Assembly (NCBI GenBank): GCA_032718475.1
Contig: JAUCBJ010000115.1
Location: 1 to 43,043, forward strand
From: Nemertoderma westbladi
Taxonomy: Eukaryota; Xenacoelomorpha; Nemertodermatida; Nemertodermatidae
Direction: 5' to 3'
DNA length: 43,043 bases
Part shown: positions 9,677 through 17,787 of the stretch, in pieces
How positions within the stretch are numbered: the first letter of the stretch is position 1
How the letters are laid out: each line of letters opens with the position of its first letter
The notes under the pieces: generated by a model
What the model was told of the DNA's origin: nothing
The model's input: only the letters and a program-made list of their open reading frames with translations
Databases searched by the model: none
Position numbers and translations under genes: made by a program

Positions 9677-10240
9677 TTAACATCCAAGGTGCGAAGTAGG
9701 TCTAACTGTCGCCGAAAAGGGGTAACTCTTACTACTACTGCCAATGGTTCCATTTGGGAGAGTGATCCTAAAACTGGCTGTTCTGGATTCTTCGTGCGAC
9801 TTTCTCTCTATATCGGATGGTTTCACTACCACATTATGTACTGCCAGCAGTGCTATAATGCCTTCTTTATTTGTCTTTGGGTTTAGATGAAACACAAATA
9901 TGTCTTGGTCAGCTGCTTGCAGCGGTCCCACTTCCTTTCCACCGCCTTCGATGAAGGCGGGTTTGCGTCTCCGTCTCGGAGGAACAGTTTGAAATTGTTC
10001 CTCATCTCCATCATCAGCTATGCTGGGTGATAATCGTGGCCTTTTCATACTACCTGAAATTGAGCCTTGCTTCGAATGTGGTGGAGTAGCCCAGTTCGGG
10101 CCAGATTGGCCCTTTGTAAAATCACACCGCTGCCTGTTTAAGGGTGGCGGTCCTAAATTACCATTGCTTCTCAAGGTGTAATTGGATATGCCTGATGTAG
10201 CTGCAGTTTTGTATGACTGTGTTTGCGGTAATGTCGTTGG
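9677..10240 (-). CDS. 3' half of a minus-strand ORF1-like frame interrupted by the BEL element
   Basis: 187 codons plus a TAA at 9677-9679. This is the downstream half of the frame that starts at 27241; it becomes continuous when the retroelement and one TTGAC copy are removed. The first 22 codons after the junction carry no stop. Then come a Pro/Gly-rich stretch, a basic cluster (PPRRRRKPAF) and a compact alpha/beta-looking segment (DIFVFHLNPKTNKEGI ... SFRITLP). The last resembles the RRM-like domain in ORF1 proteins of some non-LTR elements of marine invertebrates. No ORF2/reverse transcriptase follows on the left, so it may be a truncated LINE, another transposon frame, or a host gene. 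Confidence 0.6.
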   Translation of the reverse strand, partial: PTTLPQTQSYKTAATSGISNYTLRSNGNLGPPPLNRQRCDFTKGQSGPNWATPPHSKQGSISGSMKRPRLSPSIADDGDEEQFQTVPPRRRRKPAFIEGGGKEVGPLQAADQDIFVFHLNPKTNKEGIIALLAVHNVVVKPSDIERKSHEESRTASFRITLPNGTIGSSSKSYPFSATVRPTSHLGC

Positions 10241-10245
10241 TTGAC
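10241..10245. repeat. Target-site duplication TTGAC, left copy
   Basis: TTGAC abuts the 5' LTR and is repeated right after the 3' LTR at 26675-26679. BEL/Pao integrases typically make 5-bp duplications. Because the next base is T on both sides, a 6-bp reading is also possible. Confidence 0.85.
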
Positions 10246-10372
10246 TATAGAATTATATCCTCACAAAAACCGTGGATTTTCGAAATTTTATTTTGTTGGA
10301 ATAAACTTGTTAAAAGAATTACATTAAGTTCTCATTTGTATTTACCATGTCTATTTGTACAATGTTATTCAA

Positions 10373-10446
10373 GTGGTTCAGTAGCTCAGTCGGTTAAGCG
10401 TTGGAAATTTGTCTAGTAGGTATAGAGTTCAAATCCTAGCAGGTGC
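10373..10446 (+). ncRNA. tRNA-like Pol III promoter module in the 5' LTR
   Basis: A-box TAGCTCAGTCGG (10382-10393) fits the Pol III consensus TRGCNNAGYNGG exactly, and the B-box GTTCAAATCC (10427-10436) fits the core of GGTTCRANNCC at normal tRNA spacing. A D-arm-like GCTC...AAGC is visible, but the T stem and acceptor stem do not pair, so it is tRNA-derived rather than a tRNA. It lies in U3, about 270 bp upstream of the TATA box. Confidence 0.6.
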
Positions 10447-10651
10447 AAATTGTTTTTTGTGCTGAATTTCAACTAATTTAAATTGACCGCTACAGTTTAA
10501 TTGCATGCACTTAGGTAGATTAACCAATGTAATTGCAGTTATTTGATAGTAACCAATGTCGTGTAAGATATGTGTTTGCTGGACCAATAGTTATCTTTGA
10601 AATCCAATATAATTCATGGAATGTTCTCGATTGTTTGCAGCACAAATTTGC

Positions 10652-10659
10652 TATAAAAG
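10652..10659 (+). promoter_or_regulatory. TATA box of the 5' LTR
   Basis: TATAAAAG, conserved at the same place in the 3' LTR (25177-25184). It predicts a transcription start near 10680-10690 and thereby sets the U3/R border. Confidence 0.6.
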
Positions 10660-12123
10660 GTGCGATTTCATTCATTAATTACTAGATACCACTAGATACC
10701 CCTATCTAACTACCTTAACAACACTCTAGATTAGCAGTATTCAGTATTATTGTATTGTATAGATTTATTTCAGATTACATTTTGTATTAGTATTATCTAT
10801 CTGTCCTTTTACTATGTTTCACCACGGTGAACGCCCCTAAAGAACAGGATGGCCGGCTAGACATCGGGCCGCAGCAGTGAACGGGAACATCGGGGAATGT
10901 GAACAGGAGACCGCCCACAATATCTATTCGAGTTATTCGCCCATCGCCTGAAGGTTAGACAGTGTTCGATGCTTCGCTACCTAAGTGTAAGACCTAAGAT
11001 CGACGGTAGGAGTAGCGACACACTGTACGCCAAAAATTTAAATTAAGAACTGTATTGTCCCAATTCTTGGAAAACCAGCAGAACCCCTTCATATTCCTAC
11101 GGGAAGGAGAAAAGGAAAGTTAGACAGAGATACCCGTACGCAGATAGGACACAGGCACACCATTACCCGGCATGTATATTGGTAGGGTGCAGCAAAACTG
11201 TACGCCTAACTCATTGTCAGGTATAGGTGCGTTGGTGGCTTGTCGGCAGTATACGGTGTTTATTGCTTGCGTTGGAACTTGTAGGCCAGGAGAGGGTTGC
11301 TGTGTTTTCTCTGAATTGAGATTATACCATTCAGGCGGTAGGGCAGTTTATTGCTAGGCGAAAATAAATTAAGGCTAATTAGGGATACTAACACCTACCG
11401 TGTCCCCGCCAACGTCCTGATAGGAAGTTACCCAGCCTACCTAGGTGACTAAAATTCCAGATAAGAGCCAGGATAGATATTTGTAACTATACGCCTACAG
11501 TAGTAAACTAACACATTTCTTCTTAGTATTAGGGACCTGGTAGATAAAATTGCCGAATTCTGGGCGTAGCATTAACCCTATACCTGAATTTGAGTCCTGG
11601 AAATACACAAAAGGGGAAGGAGCCTTGTCATTTGTAAGTATTGGACCTACAAGTTACCAAAATATTAGAATATTTGTAAAATAAACGCCGGACCCAGTAA
11701 ATGAGAGTATATGAAGGATAAAACCAATTTTGACCTATGAAATAAAACACACGCGCGTTTAGGAATTATTTACACCTCAAAATATATAAAATAATTTGTT
11801 CGCACTGCTGATTTTCCCGCTAGTTATATTTGTAGCTAGCGCTTTTTCATCATATAAATCACACCGCGCCTTTAGTCCGTCAGTGAGTCAGCCCGATTTT
11901 AGGATTCGCTGCGTGGGATTTTGTTTTATCGAAGTTTGTCCGTTCGTAGACTGTTTTCTGCCTCACCGGTTATAAGAGACCGATACTGCAATAGGTTCGC
12001 TTACTTGGAGTTTACTGTTTTGGTGAGAAGGTCGGATTTATGCTTTGATTCACAGACTCTATAGTATGATATTGCAGGATTCGTGTATTTGTTACTGTCT
12101 CTTCATTTAGTAGGAATATGATT

Positions 12124-12143
12124 TACTGAACTACAGTTCAGTA
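12124..12143 (+). promoter_or_regulatory. Hairpin just downstream of the 5' LTR
   Basis: TACTGAAC, loop TACA, GTTCAGTA: an 8-bp perfect stem beginning 15 nt after the LTR end, where a primer-binding site or packaging signal is normally found. Function not shown. Confidence 0.55.
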
Positions 12144-12526
12144 GAACAAAATTATTTGAAAATTTTGTATTTTGAGGTAAAAATTCGTATTTGATTAGCT
12201 AAGTGCTAATATTTTGAATAAAATTTTGATTTGAAACGCGTGTAAAATTATTTGGAATTGAATACCGGTGTTTAAAAGGGTTTAAATACCATATTGTACC
12301 GGTACAAAATTTTCGTAAAAGTAAAACCAAACTCTTTTGTTTTTCAGGATTCAGAGCTCATTTCTAGGCTGTAACGGGAGCAAGACCGTGTTTAGCAAGT
12401 TTGGGAGATAGATAGCCCAACAACTTTGGTTGGGAAAATCGCACTTCATCCGCAACGCTGGAAACGGAAAGGTTCACGTCCGGTTTGTATCTGGGAATCT
12501 GTTTTTCTGGAGAATTATTAGAGTGG

Positions 12527-12532
12527 GTGAGT
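12527..12532 (+). promoter_or_regulatory. Candidate 5' splice site in the leader
   Basis: GG/GTGAGT is a near-consensus donor, about 390 nt upstream of the gag ATG. With an acceptor near 22521 it could make a spliced mRNA for the frame after pol. Inference from consensus only. Confidence 0.3.
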
Positions 12533-12710
12533 TTGAAAAGTTGCATTAATCAGTTAGGCATTACCGTATTAGTTAAAATTATTGTGGGTTCCACTGTCTC
12601 AAGTATTTATGCATTCCGTACGATTTCTTTGTTTATTGCTGAATTAGTCCGTAATTATTTGTGTTTGATTCGTATTTTGATAACGTATATCATTATCCGA
12701 TTTATTTATT

Positions 12711-12834
12711 ATAAAATTGGCCGTTAGGCTAATTTTATTATATACTTATACCGTGACATTTATTTGCTGTAAAATTGGCCGTTTAGGCTAATTTTATCCA
12801 TTTGCTATAAAATCGGCCGGTAGGCTAATTTTAT
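12711..12834 (+). promoter_or_regulatory. Array of three related hairpins upstream of gag
   Basis: Hairpin 1 (12711-12738) pairs ATAAAATTGGCC with GGCTAATTTTAT around loop GTTA (12 bp, one G-U). Hairpin 2 (12770-12796) has the same stem with loop GTTTA. Hairpin 3 (12807-12834) has one C-A mismatch and loop GGTA. Hairpins 2 and 3 are both preceded by ATTTGCT. The stems are kept while loops and spacers vary, which suggests a structured RNA element such as a packaging, dimerisation or translation signal. Gag starts 87 nt further on. Confidence 0.7.
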
Positions 12835-12920
12835 ATGACTGTAATTAGTACCGTTTAAATATAAATACGGTAAATTTGATACTTTGACACTCACATTTTA
12901 CTTGACTTACAACTACCGAA

Positions 12921-15026
12921 ATGAGTGACAAACAAGACTATACGAAGAATACACCTACCGACTATGACTCATGTGACGCGGATAAGTCAGTAGCGGAAGA
13001 ACCACAGGGGAAGACTCGCGAGCCTACCGAACCTACACCGTGTGCGTCACCAGTACATCCAACGGGAGTACCGGATGCCGTAGTACGAGGCGACGGCAGG
13101 ACCGAGGACTTTCTAACTGTTCCGCAACCTAGATACAGGGAAACGGACATGGTAAGTCCAGTAGGAAGCCAGGAGAGCGTAGTTAGAAGTGTCGGAGGAT
13201 ACATGGCGCATATTACCAGGAGTATTGGAGAAGGCCAACGCATATTAGACGAGTTGACCACTCCGATGTCTCGGTTTGAGTTCTACACCCTCCAGGTTAG
13301 AGTACAAAGTAGAGTACATAAGTCCGTAGATAACCTTATCAGTCTACAAGATCTAGCTAGACAGAGACAGGACGTGGATACTCAACTTAGAATCCTCGAG
13401 AAACTAATGATCGCTAGAGAGAAACTGATTCAGTTTAAGTCGACGATTAGGCAGATACAACAGGAACAAGCGGACCAGTTGTTAGGTGAGTCAGTTTCGG
13501 ACGAATTATTGCAACCCGAGGAAGAACAGGAACTGTATAGGCTGGATGGACAATTGAAACACCTGACGGATCACTTACGCATGTGCGGAGAGGACGTCGG
13601 AGATTGGGAAACCGTGCCGGAGGCTACGAGGGAAACTTCACTCGCACAAATCGAGCTGGCACCAGGAATACTGGATCAATCGTTAGTAAGTATTCGCAGC
13701 GAGATTAACGAGGTAAGCATGGTAACGTCAGAAATTTCTCGACAGCAACAACAGTTCGACAGACAACAACAAGACATGGAGGAACAAACTCAACTGCTAA
13801 TGATACAAGCAGCAGTAGAGGAAGAGAAACTACGTGTTGCGAATGTTGCGAGAATCTCTCATCTGCAAGAACAAGCTGAGTTGGAAGCAGCCGAAATGGA
13901 AAGGTTAGAGTTGGACATTGCACAACAAGCGGCAGCGGCCGAGTTAGCGCAACGAACAGCAGCGGCCGAGTTAGAGCGACAAGCGGCAGCGGCAGCAGCA
14001 GCGTCCGAGTTAGAGCGACAAAGGTTAGCTTCAGAAGCGAGAACCGAAATGAAAAAACGGCAAATAAAGGCTCAATCAGCTATACGACAAGCGGAGTTCG
14101 AGGCGCAACAACAACAGACGGAACAACGCGAGAAAGAAGCTAAACTTAATTTCGAACTCGAAAGGAAGGCGAGAGAATTAGCCAACGCCAAGGAGGATTT
14201 AGATCTCAAAGCCCGCGATCGATCGATGAAATCTCGAGACGGACACGATCTAGACCGGATAGAGGTAAGGCACCGCCAAATTCAGGAACGGATGAAGGAA
14301 GGAAGCGTAGGAGCACCTGAGACAGAACGGGAATTAGTTAAAGACTTATGTCAACGATTTCCTCAAGTAACTCCAATGTTTGTACCAATTACGAATAAAG
14401 GACCTGTTTCGATTGCGGGTAGTAGTAATATTTCTCCTATCCATGGTGCGACGGAGCACAGGTTTGTTATTCCGGACAAGTTTTTATCGCCAAGAGCAAC
14501 GTCATCGCCTATTCCGAAAGTCAAGGTAAGTAACCCACCGATTACCGATCGTAGTAGTTTATTGACCGGACCTGCACTACTGACGACTAAACAGGTGAGT
14601 CCACCTTCGACACCCAAACCTGTCACGCACTACACTTACCCAATGACGTTTAAACCTACAAGGCCTTTAGATTCAAACGCTGTCACTCGACCACCGGTTC
14701 AGTTTACATCGCAATCTACGACTTCGAGGAAGACTTGTGAGCCTACTGAACAACGGAGACCAGTGGATATGCGACCGTTTAATCAGTTTACATCGCAATC
14801 TACGACTTCGAGGAAGACTTGTGAGCCTACCGAACAACGGAGACCAGTGGATACGCGACCGTTTAATCAGTTTACATCGCAATCTACGACTTCGAGGAAG
14901 ACTTGTGAGCCTACCGAACAACGGAGACCAGTGGATACGCGACCGTTTAATCAGTTTACATCGCAATCTACGACTTCGAGGAAGACTTGTGAGCCTACCG
15001 AACAATGGAGACCAGTGGATATGTGA
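12921..15026 (+). CDS. gag: Gag N-terminal region of the BEL/Pao element, ended by a premature stop
   Basis: 701 codons from an ATG in good context (A at -3). Residues 1-80 are acidic and Pro/Thr-rich. Residues about 85-240 are helical. Residues about 260-430 form a Gln/Glu/Ala-rich coiled coil including three copies of an A-A-x-E-L-x-R-Q type segment. The last 110 residues are a 28-residue tandem repeat (QFTSQSTTSRKTCEPTEQRR plus 8 more). The frame ends at TGA 15024-15026 inside repeat copy 4, where the neighbouring copies have CGA. The same frame then stays open to 17366, so this is one polyprotein cut by a nonsense change. A Gag N-terminus this long before the capsid-like domain is unusual for BEL/Pao. 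Confidence 0.85.
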   Translation: MSDKQDYTKNTPTDYDSCDADKSVAEEPQGKTREPTEPTPCASPVHPTGVPDAVVRGDGRTEDFLTVPQPRYRETDMVSPVGSQESVVRSVGGYMAHITRSIGEGQRILDELTTPMSRFEFYTLQVRVQSRVHKSVDNLISLQDLARQRQDVDTQLRILEKLMIAREKLIQFKSTIRQIQQEQADQLLGESVSDELLQPEEEQELYRLDGQLKHLTDHLRMCGEDVGDWETVPEATRETSLAQIELAPGILDQSLVSIRSEINEVSMVTSEISRQQQQFDRQQQDMEEQTQLLMIQAAVEEEKLRVANVARISHLQEQAELEAAEMERLELDIAQQAAAAELAQRTAAAELERQAAAAAAASELERQRLASEARTEMKKRQIKAQSAIRQAEFEAQQQQTEQREKEAKLNFELERKARELANAKEDLDLKARDRSMKSRDGHDLDRIEVRHRQIQERMKEGSVGAPETERELVKDLCQRFPQVTPMFVPITNKGPVSIAGSSNISPIHGATEHRFVIPDKFLSPRATSSPIPKVKVSNPPITDRSSLLTGPALLTTKQVSPPSTPKPVTHYTYPMTFKPTRPLDSNAVTRPPVQFTSQSTTSRKTCEPTEQRRPVDMRPFNQFTSQSTTSRKTCEPTEQRRPVDTRPFNQFTSQSTTSRKTCEPTEQRRPVDTRPFNQFTSQSTTSRKTCEPTEQWRPVDM
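13009..13028 (+). repeat. Dispersed 20-nt motif, copy in gag start
   Basis: GGAAGACTCGCGAGCCTACC, read here as Lys-Thr-Arg-Glu-Pro-Thr. Member of a 13-copy set in this element; others at 14728-15167 (six, one per 84-bp repeat), 17656, 19661, 22177, 23325, 24087 and 24343. Confidence 0.8.
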
Positions 15027-15190
15027 CCGTTTAATCAGTTTACATCGCAATCTACGACTTCGAGGAAGACTTGTGAGCCTACCGAACAACGGAGACCAGT
15101 GGATACGCGACTGTTTAATCAGTTTACATCGCAATCTACGACTTCGAGGAAGACTTGTGAGCCTACCGAACAACGGAGAACAGTGGACGA
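14700..15190 (+). repeat. 84-bp tandem repeat in gag, about 5.8 copies
   Basis: Copies start at 14700, 14784, 14868, 14952, 15036 and 15120 with an exact 84-bp period (28 codons), so unequal exchange keeps the frame. Each copy contains the dispersed motif (GGAAGACTTGTGAGCCTACC at 14728 and every 84 bp). Differences are almost all C-to-T at CpG: copy 4 has CGG to TGG, ACG to ATG and CGA to TGA, the last making the stop. Long open frames on the opposite strand are mirrors of this repeat. Confidence 0.95.
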
Positions 15191-17366
15191 TGTTCCGAAA
15201 CGGAATGTTAGAATTCGAACGACGCAACGGACACGAGCACGTCGGCCACCGTATCCAGGTGACAGTAGTACTTCGAGTGAATCGGATTACCCGGAACGCG
15301 AGGTATTTAGAACAGGAGCGGCCGACGAATATAAACGTGAGCGTTCAGATAACTCCTTTATCGAGAATCCTCTACAAAATACACCAACACAGAAGGCGTT
15401 ACAACCAACGGACGCAATTAGTACGCAACAACTCGCCGAAATAATGCGCCCAGTTGTTAACAAGTTGGCCCAGATAGAGGAACGTTTAGAGGAAACTCAA
15501 ACTGATAGTTCGCGAGGTACCGAGTTCGAACACTCTAGACACCCGAAGCAGCAAAGAAAACAACCCTCGAGAAACACCTCGTATCAAAGAAAAGCGCCAA
15601 GACGAGAGAACATCAACTCGATTGCCAACCAAGGACGCGAAACTTTGAACGTGGCCGAGGAGATAGCGAAATTCGCAGCCAGACAAGGACTACCGGTGCA
15701 ACAACCACCTAAGTTTTCCGGTAACTCTAAACATTGGCACAATTTCGTGGACTACATCGAAACACAAATAGCAGCGTGCGCCTTTTCATCAAGGGAAAAG
15801 TTCAACTACCTGCTACAAACGCTGACGGGAGAACCGAAACGTCTAGCGGAGACCTTTGTCGGTGTACCAGACGCCTTCGAACTAGCGTATAATCGCTTAA
15901 CTTCGATTTATGGAGGCACCGTAAGCATGGCTAAGTCAGTGATAGAAGAACTCTGTAAGGGGGGGGGGGGGGCTATAACAAAACCCGTTGACTTACTGAA
16001 ATTAGCTGACGAGATTAAGAACGCCATTACTACACTACGCTCGATTGGACAACTTGACTACGCGAACACTCCGACAGTCCTATTGAAAATAATAGGAAGA
16101 TTACACCATCGACTTCGTCGGGAGTGGCGAAAGATAGAATATCAGCGAGAAGAGAGAGGCGGATTCTTGAAGTTGGAAGACGTCTACTTACTGATATCCA
16201 GAGAGGCAGTAGTCGAGACGCGTTCGAACTACAAGGACCAACATATCGTGGCGGAAGGAATAACCTTACCATCCTCAAACAGACAAAAACCACCAATGAC
16301 ATCTACAAAGACGGTTACCTACGCAACATCGACCGACACCCGACAATTTTCGGACGGTAATAGAGTATCCGCGCCCATTGGAACCAAACAGACCCGACAG
16401 CAACTGAGCACAGACTTTAGCGGTTGCCAATACTGCGAGCAGCTAGGCAAGCGACACACCACTCATAAGTTAAGAGGTTGTCGGTTATTTCACGAGTTAA
16501 ACTCGGAAGAACGACGGCTGCAGATACGGCCATTGGACTCTTGTTGGCGGTGTACGCAACACAGACATGTTCGCAAGGACTGCCCAAATACGGACACCTG
16601 TCCTTCCTGTGGACGCAACCACGACGGCTTGCTCCATACAGACAGCCATACGCCGACCAAACGCTTCACTAGGGAACACCCGGAAGCAGCAGCGAAATGT
16701 AATACGGCCTACAAGAATCGTGAATCGAGAACAACTCCAACTTTTGTGACGCATATTCGGGATTGTTTTCCGGAGCAGTCCGGGTCTTCTGACGAAGAAA
16801 CCGAGGACGACGACGCATACTCAGTCGGAGACGAACAACCATCGATCGCGCTTCTGACGACTGACCAACTAAAAGGTTTCAGCGTAATTCCTATTAAGAT
16901 TACTGGCACCAAAGGGAGCAAAAGGATCTACGCTATCCTGGATTCAGCCTCATCTCACAGCTATGTGGATGAGAAGGTAGCTGATGTCGTGACGGATCTC
17001 CGACAAGGTAAGAACGTCAGTTACACAGTAAGTAGTATGCATGGACAACGTGCAATACCAGTGACACGAGTTAAGTTAAACTTAGACACTCTTCTTCCGA
17101 AATCGCAACACAGCGAAAAGGAGAGGTCTTTGTTACCCTTTAAGGATTTGACTTTTGCGGCCACCAAGGACTTTAGTAACCTACTGGGTCCAGTGCCGGA
17201 ACAATCCTTAGAGGACCGTAAGTATTTCAGACACCTTGGTGTACCTGAATGTCCTGTCAATTATCGGTCAGTAGCAATGCTGATCGGGACAGACCAAATT
17301 CAACCTACATCAAGTGTGGGAAACCAGACCATCGGTAGTCGTAGCGGGAAACGCATACGCCTGTAG
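15027..17366 (+). CDS. gag-pro: Gag C-terminal half, zinc motifs and aspartic protease
   Basis: Same frame as the upstream gag; open after the stop at 15024 (first ATG at 15099). It contains a capsid-like segment typical of BEL Gag (PPKFSGNSKHWHNFVDYIET, from about 15704), interrupted by a G14 run at 15959. Next are three Cys/His units: C-x2-C...H...C from 16425, a classic CCHC knuckle C-x2-C-x4-H-x4-C from 16542, and C-x2-C-x4-H from 16599. A retropepsin-like protease follows with ILDSASSHSYV near 16935-16967, the D-S-A catalytic triad. The frame ends at TAG 17364-17366. Homology resumes in the +1 frame (NAYACRTPIGWFARAPV), so a one-base shift lies at about 17320-17350. Products would form the particle, bind the RNA and cut the polyprotein. 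Confidence 0.85.
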   Translation, partial: PFNQFTSQSTTSRKTCEPTEQRRPVDTRLFNQFTSQSTTSRKTCEPTEQRRTVDDVPKRNVRIRTTQRTRARRPPYPGDSSTSSESDYPEREVFRTGAADEYKRERSDNSFIENPLQNTPTQKALQPTDAISTQQLAEIMRPVVNKLAQIEERLEETQTDSSRGTEFEHSRHPKQQRKQPSRNTSYQRKAPRRENINSIANQGRETLNVAEEIAKFAARQGLPVQQPPKFSGNSKHWHNFVDYIETQIAACAFSSREKFNYLLQTLTGEPKRLAETFVGVPDAFELAYNRLTSIYGGTVSMAKSVIEELCKGGGGAITKPVDLLKLADEIKNAITTLRSIGQLDYANTPTVLLKIIGRLHHRLRREWRKIEYQREERGGFLKLEDVYLLISREAVVETRSNYKDQHIVAEGITLPSSNRQKPPMTSTKTVTYATSTDTRQFSDGNRVSAPIGTKQTRQQLSTDFSGCQYCEQLGKRHTTHKLRGCRLFHELNSEERRLQIRPLDSCWRCTQHRHVRKDCPNTDTCPSCGRNHDGLLHTDSHTPTKRFTREHPEAAAKCNTAYKNRESRTTPTFVTHIRDCFPEQSGSSDEETEDDDAYSVGDEQPSIALLTTDQLKGFSVIPIKITGTKGSKRIYAILDSASSHSYVDEKVADVVTDLRQGKNVSYTVSSMHGQRAIPVTRVKLNLDTLLPKSQHSEKERSLLPFKDLTFAATKDFSNLLGPVPEQSLEDRKYFRHLGVPECPVNYRSVAMLIGTDQIQPTSSVGNQTIGSRSGKRIRL
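15959..15972 (+). repeat. G14 homopolymer inside gag
   Basis: Fourteen consecutive G encode four Gly after Cys-Lys. The frame is kept through it. A slippage-prone site in a conserved Gag region. Confidence 0.9.
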
Positions 17367-17787
17367 AACGCCGATAGGTTGGTTTGCTCGAGCGCCTGTG
17401 CGCACACTAGATATAAGTGACGAAGAGGATGATGTACAAAGTACATGTAGTTTATTAACTACAACTTCGATTCATTCCTTTTCACCTGACATAGACTATA
17501 CTACACTACGTTCGAAAAAACACGACAACGTAACAAGTACGACGTGTGTAGCAAATACGATAAGTCATAGAAAGCAGCCTATCCACAACATTAGTATAGA
17601 GCGTGAGAAGGAGACGAGTCAGGCAGAGGTTCCATTGACAACAGATGATAACGCCGGAAGGCTTGCGAGTCTACCTCAACCAATAACGTTAACGATGCCC
17701 GTCGATGTCGATGTCGACACATTAAAGAATTGTCAAGTGGAACAAGCTGCACTGGACAAAGAATTAACAGAGAAGACTATCAGGTAG
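17314..17787 (+). CDS. pol: Protease end and protease-RT linker
   Basis: Frame +1 relative to gag-pro. From about 17345 it reads NAYACRTPIGWFARAPV, the conserved R-T-P-x-G-W segment closing the BEL protease region. An acidic, Ser/Thr-rich linker follows without recognised domains. One copy of the dispersed motif lies at 17656, read as Gly-Arg-Leu-Ala-Ser-Leu. The frame stops at TAG 17785-17787; the sequence after it (17788 on) continues in the same frame into the reverse transcriptase, so this is a nonsense change. Confidence 0.7.
   Translation: MWETRPSVVVAGNAYACRTPIGWFARAPVRTLDISDEEDDVQSTCSLLTTTSIHSFSPDIDYTTLRSKKHDNVTSTTCVANTISHRKQPIHNISIEREKETSQAEVPLTTDDNAGRLASLPQPITLTMPVDVDVDTLKNCQVEQAALDKELTEKTIR
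17656..17675 (+). repeat. Dispersed 20-nt motif, linker copy
   Basis: GGAAGGCTTGCGAGTCTACC, two changes from the consensus that leave the palindromic core nearly intact (A to G on one side, C to T on the other). Confidence 0.65.

Larger units (their letters stand above)
10246..12109 (+). repeat. 5' LTR of the BEL/Pao element
   Basis: Starts TATAGAATTATATCC and ends TCTTCATTTA, so the ends are not the usual TG...CA. From the TATA box and the poly(A) signal of the sister LTR, U3 is about 430 bp, R about 150 bp and U5 about 1.3 kb; U5 is thus very long. Relative to the 3' LTR it lacks about 25 bp around 10798 (which holds AATAAA in the other copy) and about 16 bp near 11868. Both gaps lie between short direct repeats, as expected of small deletions after insertion. 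It includes a 61-codon open frame (11172-11357) also present in the 3' copy, which I do not take as a gene. Confidence 0.92.

Noticed and set aside
10373-10446. A functional tRNA gene
   Set aside because: A- and B-boxes fit but the acceptor and T stems do not pair.
11172-11357. 61-codon Cys-containing frame present in both LTRs (also 25720-25905)
   Set aside because: Its presence twice is due to LTR duplication and is not independent evidence of coding.
12110-12127. tRNA primer-binding site immediately after the 5' LTR
   Set aside because: No TGG-initiated match to a tRNA 3' end could be seen; left unassigned.
14673-15444. Long open frames in other frames (plus 14737-15444) and on the minus strand (14673-15227) over the 84-bp repeat
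   Set aside because: They are mirrors of a repeat whose period is a multiple of three, so all frames without stops stay open.
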